Source: Campylorhamphus procurvoides | Lineage: Eukaryota > Chordata > Aves > Passeriformes > Dendrocolaptidae | Direction of reading: 5' to 3' | Length of the DNA stretch: 64,000 bases | Assembly (NCBI GenBank): GCA_013396655.1 | Contig: WBMV01006646.1 | Span: 186,001 to 250,000, forward strand | Part shown: positions 26,964 through 35,890 of the stretch, in pieces | Numbering within the stretch: position 1 is the stretch's first letter | Layout of the letters: each line of letters begins with the position of its first letter | Notes under the pieces: generated by a model | Told to the model about the DNA's origin: nothing | Seen by the model: the letters and a program-made list of their open reading frames with translations, nothing else | The model's database searches: none | Program-made: the position numbers and the translations under genes

Positions 26964-27600
26964 CCGGCCTGGCTTTGAAGCTGCGGACCGTGTTGCCGTC
27001 GCCGGGCCGGCTCCCTTCCCGGTTGTACTTCTCGTAGAGCTTAAGCATGTGGACAGCTACCATGTCCTGAGCGATGCTGCCCAGCGCAGGGGGCGGCGAA
27101 GAGCCGCCGCGGGGGTCGCGGCCGGGGNGCGGCCCCCCCCTCCTCGCTGATGCCGCCTCCGCCGGGCCAATCCCCGGGCCCGGGGGCGAGGAGCTGCGGG
27201 CCGGGGGCGGCGGAGCGGGGGCAGCTCCGGGGGTCCGGGTGCGGGGGCACTCGCGGGAGGGGACGCTGTATTCCTCCAACTTTGGGCTTTCCCGCTCCTT
27301 AAAGCGTAGCGGGGAAAGGATCTAAAGTAATTAGCGCCCGGCCGCTGATTGGAGACACATGTCACCGCCGCCGCTGTGTCACCGAGCGCTGGGGCAGGAC
27401 GGCACCTTGGCTGCCGCGCCAGCGGGGCGTAGGGGGCTTGGAAATGATATCTAAAAGATAGAAGCAAATAGATACCAAGCGGGCAGGCAGGAGGTAGGAA
27501 AGGCCGGGAGGATGGGTGGATGGATGGCGGGGATAGCATGACAAGGGCGGGCGGCGCACATACGTGCCGAAAGTGGAAGAGTCTTTGCTGTTTCGATCGG
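26550..27600. promoter_or_regulatory. CpG island covering the GDF10 promoter and exon 1
   Basis: This stretch of about 1 kb is far richer in G+C and CpG than its surroundings and overlaps GDF10 exon 1, as expected for a vertebrate developmental promoter. A CCAAT box on the minus strand (CTCCAATCAG, about 27345-27354) lies upstream of the open reading frame. I see no good TATA box at the matching spacing. The promoter is therefore probably of the dispersed, CpG-island type. Confidence 0.7.
26964..27127 (-). CDS. GDF10: GDF10 (BMP3B) exon 1, 5' end incomplete
   Basis: This is the supported part of GDF10 exon 1. It encodes the start of the propeptide, with the family block AQDMVAVHMLKLYEKYNREG and then GNTVRSFKARP. 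It ends in phase 1 (CCG G) at a GTAAGA donor (26963-26962); the spare G joins AA of exon 2 to make Glu. The frame stays open upstream to a TAG at 27324-27322, but it is Pro/Ala/Gly-rich, contains an undetermined base at 27128, and has no ATG and no hydrophobic signal peptide. The only in-frame ATGs (27063 and slightly further in) would give a protein that could not be exported. The true start and signal sequence are probably missing or collapsed in this very GC-rich stretch of the assembly rather than lost from the gene, since everything downstream is intact. Confidence 0.85.
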
Positions 27601-28177
27601 CGGAGCTGACAGTGCTGTCTTGTAAAGGCAACGCTGTGAATAGTGTTTGTTCCAAGATCCCGCAGAAAAGAGAAGTCCCCGGTGGGTCCATACTCTTAGA
27701 AGACCCAGTGTGAACTAGCCAAGAGTGCAACAAGGGTCACTGATAATTCCAAGTAGATACTTAAATAGTAGGGGTTAAAGGGGCTGTGCATGGGTAAACT
27801 TTCGTCATTGGGCTATTTCTGCGTGTGATTTGAAGGAAGAGAATACTGGTGTGAATTTCTGAAGGATTTACATGGCTTAGGTCGGAGGGGGTTGATTTAA
27901 AAGTGAATAGTGCATGTTGCACTTATTCATCATGTGACACAGGTAGTTTTGAATCATAGACACCCAGCGGGTATAAATGCTGCTATAATGAATAGCAGTT
28001 TTAGAGACAATCTATAAGGAGGGGGTATATTTTAAGGGAATTGGCTCATTCTACCTTCTTTTTTAAGGCCTGTCCTCCAGTAGCCAAGACAGTTACTTTT
28101 CTTGGAGAGTATACCATGCAACAATTGAAAAATCACTGGAAAAAGCTACTGTTGCTGTGTATAACACAACTCTTTTG

Positions 28178-28246
28178 TGTGTGGAGTTTTTTGGTGTGGT
28201 GTGGGTTTTTTTGGGTTTTTTTGTTTTGTTTTTTTTTTTTTTACCT
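28178..28246 (+). repeat. T/G-rich low-complexity tract
   Basis: This stretch is almost pure T and G (GGTTTTTTTGGG blocks followed by a long T run), upstream of GDF10. It is low complexity and not coding. Confidence 0.7.
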
Positions 28247-28919
28247 TGGAGTGTCAAACCTGAGTAGATACTATTGAAAGCCTCTGAACCAAAAGTTTGT
28301 AGTTTTTGGATCATTGCAAAGAAAGGGTTGATTCATTTTTAAAATTAACACCAGGCCTTATTGCTCTGTGCCCCTTGAATGTATGAAACAAACAATTTGC
28401 AAATACAAATTTGCCCAAATGTACATTGCTAAAGTATCAAACCCCTATTAATTAATCTTTGCTTATAAGTAAGCCAAACTATCCTTTGATGCCTTTTTTT
28501 TTTTCTCCATGGTAGCATGCTCATGACCTCCACTGGGGGTGTGAGCGAACCTTTTGTTGTTTGTGGTTTTTGTCTGTACTGTTTCTATACAATCAAGGTC
28601 CTGTGAAAAGGAGGAAGAGGCAGCAGGAGGTAGGAACAAGCTGGGCTATTTTGGACCAATGTCCCATTAAAATGTTCTCTCTCTCCTTAACTCACTCCAA
28701 ACTTCTTTTCAGGCGTACACTTTGTATCAGTCTTTAACCTGCACTAAAACCTGTAGGACACTGATACTTTGACACTGTTGGGAAAGAATTAAAGAATCAA
28801 CCAGGGATGGCTAATATTTCTTGCCTTATTTTATTGCAGAACAGCAGGAATTCAAAGTCTTTAAAGCTCTGCTACTTTGACTCTTTTATGCAGCTGAGAT
28901 GATGAAATAAAAACGTGTT

Positions 28920-29080
28920 TGGTAAAGGAATTCAAATTAGCGCTGGGTCACATAATTCCCCTGTTCTGAATATGGCCAATCAATGGCATCTCTAAGGCAT
29001 CTAGAGGCAAGAGCTATGCAATTTCTGCTCATGCAGAATAATATTCCTAGCGTGGAAATTTCTGCTAATTAAAGCTCTTG
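28920..29080. promoter_or_regulatory. Possible conserved non-coding element upstream of GDF10
   Basis: This segment lies about 1.7 kb upstream of the GDF10 exon 1 frame. It contains homeodomain-type cores (CAAATTAGC, CTAATTAAAG), a GGCCAAT box, paired ATGCA motifs and little simple repeat, a texture typical of vertebrate developmental enhancers. The call rests on motif texture alone, with no alignment. Confidence 0.3.
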
Positions 29081-29090
29081 CCAAGTAGAG

Positions 29091-29136
29091 TCTTTTTTTT
29101 TTTCCTTTCTTTTTTTTTTTCCCCTTCTTTTTCTTA
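29091..29136 (+). repeat. Polypyrimidine tract
   Basis: About 45 bases consist almost only of T and C, with long T runs. It is low complexity, with no acceptor-exon structure after it. Confidence 0.75.
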
Positions 29137-31067
29137 AATAGCTCAAGTCAAATCTTTGCAAGCCAGGACTTGGAGGAAGTCTTCTTATAGATAGAGCAAT
29201 GTGTTCAAGATTTTAAACTGCGGGTCTAAACTTCCTACTAAAATCATTGTGATAGAAATAGTGTTATGTACCCTCAATAACAGCTTGTATATGAAAAAGA
29301 AATAAAATAATGTTTTCTTCTGGAACTAGTGACATCTATACAAAGGAAATATTGTGACCTGTGCTTGTGTTTTGTTGTAGGAAATACATAGGAAATATAT
29401 AAAAGGGCATATAGAGCACCGGGAGTAGTATCTATTATTTTTGTTGTATGGTAAAATAAATTATTAAATCCCTTTAGGATTAGATCTATTTATATTAAAA
29501 TAATTTTGTCTATTTTTAATAATAAAATCAGTAGCAGGGATAATGAAGCTTAAAATTCCAGAGAAGTTAATGAAACATAAATGATTACTACATTTGGGCT
29601 TCAGTCCAAATTTCTGGTTACTATTTAGTGTAGGACAGCTCATTCATTTTTCACTCAGAAAAGTACCTTGCTATGTATAATGCTATACAATTAGCTAAGA
29701 CCATACAAGGCCATTCCTTAAGTACATAACTTATTAATTAGAAATTAAATAAATGAAGTACAGTGTTCTGCAGGTTCTCATGGAAACTGATGGCAGAACT
29801 CTAAAAAACCTTTTCACATTCCATCCAGAATCACATGGTGTGACAAGAATGATATATGGTCAATGATATATATGGTTGGTAAAAAAGGCTTTTGTGTTTT
29901 GTTCAGTTTTCCTGAACAATGGTGAAATTATTTTAATACCAAAAAAAGAACAAAGAGACATCATGGTGTTTGGGTGTTAGAGAAAGCAGAATGCTCAGAG
30001 CTGACCCAGAGCCCTGGAAGGCTCTTAGTGTTGAGAGAAGAGTTCGGGAGTGTCAGGCAGTGTATATTGTTGGCAGAGAAAGCTTTACCTCTTAAGAAGC
30101 AGCACTCACTGTCCTGACTCATCCTATCAGCTCAAGAAGAAACTCTCTCTTTGGATTTCCATTCTGGATCCATGTTCTCTCATATTCCAGTCTGTTGTAA
30201 AAATAAACTTTCTCCCTGACAGGCTTCCCATCCTTCATCTTTAGGGGCAGAAATTTATTTTGTCTATCTTACTAAGAAGCAAGACTTGCCTCTTTTCACA
30301 TCCTACCACACTATCAATGATGCATCATTGCAGAAACAAAGGACTTAGGAACTAAGATGCACATTCTCAGTTCAATGTAGTGTAATTTGTCCCACCCTAC
30401 TGTAGATGTCCAAAATGGCTCATATTGTCTGTGTTCTTGCAGTGCCTGTAGCCATTTCGTTGGCTATATAAAAAGTCTGTGTCAGTTGGCTGAGTTGTGC
30501 AGATGTATTTCACTTTGAAAGGGTGGTTGTGTGAATTAAGAGAGCACCTTACTGTTCCATTAGTTTCACTGGCATATGGTAGCACTATGCAGCCTTGGTA
30601 GTACTGTTTTGCAAGATTGGGTTTAACTTCAGTTTTTCTTTATACATATAACATATAATGTTGACATATAACAAGCATTAGCATATTAATCCGTTATGCC
30701 CATCAGTAAAGAAAATATTGTGAATATCTATCGCTTTTCCAGTTTTATCTCTCTAGGTGTTCAGGATTTATTCTTCCACATTGGAAGACTTTCAGGACAT
30801 GTGTTTTTGACAAGTCTGTCTATGTGGAGCCAGAGACTTGTGTTTCTACCTTAAGGTCCACCATTTATGTTTATAATGAGGATAACAAACAGTTATCAGA
30901 CAAGCATCTCCGATTCTGTTGCTACCCAGAAGCTTCGAGCCTCTGCAGGAGGATTTTCTCCATGCATAGGTTACTAAGTGCAAAAAGTGTCAGCTGGTAT
31001 TAGCAGAACTTGTAATTCTGTGATCTTACTAGTTACTGACCTGAAATGAAGACCATTCTTTATTTTG

Positions 31068-31127
31068 TTATTTTGGGGTTTTTTGTTTGGTTGGTTGCTT
31101 GGGTTTTTTTTACTTTTTTTTTTTACA
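31068..31127 (+). repeat. T/G-rich low-complexity tract
   Basis: TTTGG and GGTT blocks run into a long T stretch. It is non-coding low-complexity sequence. Confidence 0.65.
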
Positions 31128-31193
31128 AGCACCTTCAACTTTTCAATGACCCATGCACCACCATGTTAATTCCCATAGGAAGAAAAAAAAGGC

Positions 31194-31212
31194 TATATAT
31201 ATATATATATAT
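31194..31212. repeat. (TA)n microsatellite
   Basis: Nine perfect TA units follow an A-rich run. Confidence 0.85.
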
Positions 31213-32060
31213 TCCCATTAAGGCAAGTAAACTTTTCCAGTGGGAATTCTAGTGTTAACTCATATTTGTTGAAAAGCTGGTTCATCCAGGTTGGTAATTC
31301 TGTCTTAGAACTCACTTGAGCTGCAGTAGTTGCGATCATTGTTTGCGGGATCTCTCCTTACTGGGAGAGAGTGCATCACGAGAGCACAGCCACTGCACTG
31401 CCTGGGATACATACCATTTTCTTCCACGGGAGAAGGAAGCTACAGGCAATGAAGGAAAACGAGAGCACAAGGCAGTCAAACCACTCAGATTGTGGCTGAA
31501 GCAAAAGTAGACAGCTTTAGGGAAGAAAAGAGGTGGTGGTGGTGTTTAAATCAAATTTCCTATTCAAATGCAATTTTAAGGAAATATTTCAAGCAGCCCT
31601 AGGCATCAGTCAGTTCCAGCCCACAGCCTACAGGGCTTTGAATTCCCAGTCCTTTTAGCTAGTTTGTTTCCTAGGCTGCAAAGTCTTACTGAGGTCCGTG
31701 GTCAATACAAGTTCAGAGCTCAGCCTCATGAACTCAGGCAGGATCCAAATCTGATGAGCCACTACAAAACTGGTGCTTGTCAAGAGAACAAGTCGGAAAG
31801 GGTGATGGGATAGATGGTGAGATGTGCCCTTGTATACCCTGCATCATGGCCAGCTGCAATATGCATCTTCAGACTCCTGTTTACAAGTGGAATTTGAAAG
31901 CTGTGGAAAAAGGGTGCGGAGGAAAGGCGCAGCAGCAGCTGGGACCCATCCACGACCACAGCTGGTTTTTGCAAAGATCTTGCAAACGGAGTTGGGATCC
32001 TTCCAGGATTCCCCTGGTCGGGGTGGTGCTGCAAGCAAGAGAAGGAAGCGTGTTTTGAGG

Positions 32061-32326
32061 GGGGCTGTGGCCGGCAGGAGCTGTGACCCCCAGGGACTGG
32101 GACCAGAGGGGATGTGACCAGCAAGGGACTGTGACCAGCAGGGGACTGTGACCGGCAGGGGGTTGTGACCGGCAGGGGGATGTGACCAGAGGAGACTGTG
32201 ACCAGAGGGATCTGTGGCCAATAGGGTCACAGGGACTGTGACCAGAGTGGATGTGACCAGAGGGAACTGTGGCCAGAGGGATCCGTGGCCAGAGGGGATG
32301 TGACCAGGGCGATCCGTGGCCAGCAG
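32061..32326. repeat. 16-bp GC-rich minisatellite
   Basis: About sixteen head-to-tail copies of a unit close to GGGACTGTGACCAGAG are present, mostly 16 bp with a few 13-24 bp variants. Copies drift between CTGTGACCAG, CTGTGGCCAG and GATGTGACCAG. Because 16 is not a multiple of three, the long open frames seen on both strands here are composition effects and not a protein. The array runs directly into the CpG island on its right. Confidence 0.9.
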
Positions 32327-32600
32327 GGGGCGGTCGCGCGCCGAGGGCAGGCCCGGCCCCGCGTGTGGCGCACGGAGCGGGGCCCGGCGGTGCGGCCGGA
32401 CAGGGGGGCGCGTTCCCGGCCGGACAGGGGGGCGCGTTCCCGGCCGGGGCACGGAGCCCATTCCCGGAGCGCATTCCCGGCCGGAGCCGTGCCCGGTAGC
32501 CTCCTGTCTTTCCAGTTTGAGTATTTCCAGCGTTCTAAGCCCTGCGGTGGCTTTGGCCGCACTGCTGCCTCGCCCCTGTGGGAGAACGTGGCCCAGTGAG
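32327..32600. promoter_or_regulatory. Orphan CpG island
   Basis: A very G+C- and CpG-rich block (GGTCGCGCGCCGAGGGC and onward) stands alone in AT-rich DNA about 5 kb upstream of GDF10. In vertebrates such islands usually mark promoters. No recognisable coding exon flanks it on either strand, so a non-coding transcript, an untranslated first exon of a distant gene, or simply a GC-rich repeat expansion are all possible. Confidence 0.55.
32394..32478. repeat. 24-bp tandem repeat inside the orphan CpG island
   Basis: Two perfect adjacent copies of a 24-bp unit (GGCCGGACAGGGGGGCGCG plus TTCCC, at 32394-32417 and 32418-32441) are followed by a diverged 24-bp copy ending CATTCCC (32442-32465) and a shortened one (32466-32478). 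G runs could support quadruplex formation. Confidence 0.85.
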
Positions 32601-33232
32601 GTACCCTTGGTGCTCGCAAGTCTCCCCTGGGCTGTGGGGGCTGTGTGAAGGATCCCTGCTTTTTTAGTTGACAGTGGTAGAGAACGCACAACAAGAACTA
32701 TGTTTTTATTAGTATTTAGGGTTTACATGTTATTTTTATTTCTAATTTGTGGTGTTTTGGTTCCTTTGGTGCCCCTTTTTCCTTTGAGCTGCAATATGGT
32801 TTCTTTACAAGAGTAAGTGATTCTCATGCACTTCCCAGAAAGAGCAGCATTGCAGTCATGAAGAAATAAATTTAATACGAATTATGACAGGCTGTGACAT
32901 TTCCAGTCTGTAGAAACTTACCAAGCATCTGTTTGACCCAAATACGCTAAACCTATATCTCATTTTAAGCTTTTCCTAGTCTGTATGAGACACAGGAGCA
33001 TTTTCTTGCCTTGGTCTATTTGTCATTTTTCCGGAGGACAAGGTCTTTGTTCTGCCATCAGAGACATGAGAATGTGAGCCCTTACTACTGTAATTGTCTG
33101 GATCCATGCTGATGTTCTTCCCTCAACCCTCCCAATACTGCAAAACATATACTTTTACACCCTGAGCAGGTGTTGTGAATGTGAAGATGACCTCTTCAGA
33201 ACAAATGAAGAGAGATTTTGACAGGTTCCAAG

Positions 33233-33306
33233 TTTATTTTTAGTTGTTTTTGTTTTGTTTTGTGGGTTGGTGGTGTTTTGGTTTTTTTTGTTTGTTTGTT
33301 TTTTTG
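33233..33306 (+). repeat. T/G-rich low-complexity tract
   Basis: TTTTGTTTTG, GGTGG and TTTGTTTG blocks give an almost pure T/G stretch. It is non-coding. Confidence 0.7.
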
Positions 33307-33729
33307 ATTAAACTTACACAGGAAATGTGTAGTTCCAGACAAAAGAGTAAATGCATGCACATGTTATTTTGACCATGATTCCATACCCTCTGTGGACTTT
33401 TTTTTTTGTGTGTGTATGCGTATCAGAATATTTTTGCAAATACAAGATCCTTTGGTGGCTTTGCTCTGGATGGCCATGATAGTCGGAGTCAGGACAAGAT
33501 TTGAGTGTAGAGATAATATTTTGTGTTAGATAACTCATATAGGCAGGCTGGAATGTGGTTTTTTTTAATTTCTCAGTAATGTTTGTTGGTCTAATGAGAG
33601 CTGGTGCCTCTATCTGCCTTGTTTCTGAATCTTCTCGTTTCTTATTCTGTGTAAGCAGTTGCCTTCCTCTCCAGGCAATTCAATAATGCAGAAGAATTTG
33701 TTTCTCCAGACATATCCCTTTCCCTGCTT

Positions 33730-33769
33730 CCCCCCCCCCCCTCCCCCCCACTCGCTTNNNNNNNNNNNN
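33730..33769. other. Poly-C run followed by a 12-base assembly gap
   Basis: A run of C broken by a single T (33730-33749) is followed after eight bases by twelve undetermined bases (33758-33769). The gap probably marks sequence that failed because of the homopolymer, and its true length is unknown. Confidence 0.9.
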
Positions 33770-34702
33770 TTCCTCAATCCATGTCTCTCATTTTTTTTTC
33801 AGATTCAACGTTTTTGAGGGGGGAGACCAACACCTCTCACTTTTCTCTGAGAAAATCCTATGCTGTCCTCCAGCCTTCAGAAGAAATGCGCATGAGTAGG
33901 TGAGTGCAGAACTCTAGTTTCTTGAGGATTTCATCATCAGCTGTCTCATTTGAAAGTTATTCAGGTTATTCCATATTATATTCAATATGCATAAAAACCT
34001 TTCAACCAAAACCGAACGTGACCAGAGCTCAAAGTGGAGTTTTATTCTGATTTCCATAGACAGAATCCCTGACAGTAAACAGAATTCACACATTGTGTAT
34101 AAACTGACTCCACAGACCACTGCTGTGTACTTTGGGTCCATGTGGGTATTTGTTTGTTGTAAAAGAATACTAAGGGGATGTTTTCTGTTTTTCTGTTATA
34201 TTAAGTCGTGGGCCAAAATTTAATGTCACTACATTAACTTTGGAGTTGCACCCAAGATGAATTTGGCCCTGCCAGTTGTTAAATTCTTGCTATGATTGAT
34301 CTCAGCTTGTTCAGAAAGGGATCATGCCAGACTAGCAACCACAGAAATCATCAGTTGAAATTCCACCAAAATTCTCATTCCCTGTAAATTGAAAAATTAA
34401 GCTTTGAAATAAGATGCTTTGTTCTTCAATCTCACACTAACTTTTCATTAACATTATATAACTCTCAAAGTATTAGGAAGATGCCAATTAAAACAGAATG
34501 GTTTGAAGTATTTGAGTGGAGAAAAATAGGAACATCCTTCTAAATACATTCTTGTGTTGGTTCTTGGCATCTTGTGGCATCTAATCTCTCATATTCTCAG
34601 TTGTTTCATTACCCTTTGCCCCCATTTATCATAGATGCACATAGAGGCAAATAAAGTAAGGCCTATTCTTGGCATATTTGTTATATAAATTAAAAAACAC
34701 CC

Positions 34703-34750
34703 ATCATAGAATCATAGAATGGTTTGGGTTGGAAAGGACATTTAAGATCC
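34703..34750 (-). mobile_element. CR1 LINE 3' end fragment
   Basis: The plus strand reads ATCATAGAATCATAGAATGG, then TTTGGGTTGGAAAGGACATT. This is the reverse complement of the bird CR1 3' terminus, with its ATTCTATG octamer repeats. Only about 50 bases remain, which is the usual severe 5' truncation. Confidence 0.85.
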
Positions 34751-35837
34751 TGTTTGTGTGAAATTGAAACAACAACACTTTCCCAGCTCTTTCTCCCAAA
34801 CTGTGCAGAGGGATTTTTTCCACAGAAAGAAGAAATACCAGAAATTCCATAAGACTTGCTTGGAATTGCTTTATAGAGAGTTAATGAAAAAACTTGTAGA
34901 TAAATATTTGACCAGAAGAATCATGATGCTAACACGAGATTATTTTTTTTCCAATACTTAGAAGTATAATTGCATATGACTTCAATAAATTTCTACTCTG
35001 AAAAGTTGTTCTTCTAATGTAACTTTTTAGATTATCAGCACATCAGTGGAACAAAAGAAACAAACAAATAGTAAAAAATCTGCCATCAGTAATTGATGGG
35101 TGAGTCAGTATTGGATTAAAAGGACACTGATCTAATGTCATGGCAATCCCTTTATGCATCCATAATGGTATTGTATGTTCATGGCTTTTTACATGCTAGT
35201 GATTTCCACATCAAACAGCTATTTCCACTTTATACAGAAGCACCATTAAGTTTCTATAAGCTGACATGAACTCTCTGTGCCAGCTGTACTGCATTTCTGA
35301 TGGGGAGGGGTGGGACAGGAAAATTCAGAAAGACAGGTAATCAGCTTGTGATTAGGATGCAGCAAACTATGATACTTATTTTCAGATAGGCATAAACTCT
35401 ACATTCCCAACACACATCGGAATAAAACCAGAAAATGTTTTTGCGATTTTTTATTCTAATGTCCAAAACCAAGAAGTGGAGTGTGCAAGGGTTTTTTACT
35501 TGAAATCACTACTTTTTAGAGTGGAAAGCTAGGTTGAAACTATCTATATGCATTAATAATGTTCAGCTTTGTTATGTTGCAGTTTTTGGTCCCATATTCC
35601 AAGTTTTATTACATTCATAAGAATGCCTGTGCAATTTCATAAATACAATGGTTACAAAAGCAGCATGGAGTAGCTGTGTCAAATCTGCTAGATTTCCTCT
35701 CACTGGCAGAGTTTACAGGACCTTTTTCCTGGAAGACCCTGAAGTGCCAGAATAGACATGTACTTTAAGAGGCCAGAGCTTTTTATGGACATGAAAGACA
35801 AACTTCTGTGATGAAAGGTGAGCTGAAATTTGGCCTG

Positions 35838-35890
35838 CTGTGGGACAGGAGCATGGAATAGATGACCTTCTGGTTTTCTGCTCAGCCCTA
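35838..35890 (+). mobile_element. CR1/L3-like LINE remnant
   Basis: GGACAGGAGCATGGAATAGA followed by TGACCTTCTGG resembles the diverged 3' region of CR1/L3 elements (CATGGACTAGATGACCT type). It is old and short, with approximate limits. Confidence 0.45.

Larger units (their letters stand above)
27601..32060. other. Upstream flank of GDF10, no gene recognised
   Basis: I see no coding exon. There are two plus-strand TATA-box matches (TATAAAT at 27972-27978 and TATATAAAAGG from 29396) and two segments rich in homeodomain/octamer-type sites (about 28381-28480 and 28920-29080). A T/G tract lies at 28178-28246, a pyrimidine tract at 29091-29136 and a TA repeat at 31194-31212. Confidence 0.5.

Noticed and set aside
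27057..27539. 160-codon minus-strand frame overlapping GDF10 exon 1, considered as the missing signal peptide
   Set aside because: It is in a different frame from the GDF10 propeptide, Arg/Pro-rich near the junction, and would need a frameshift at the undetermined base. The evidence is too weak to call it the true N-terminus.
31844..32694. Long open frames on both strands (up to 281 codons) over the minisatellite and CpG island
   Set aside because: They are open in several frames at once, consist of repeat-encoded peptides, and the 16-bp unit is not a multiple of three. This is a composition effect.
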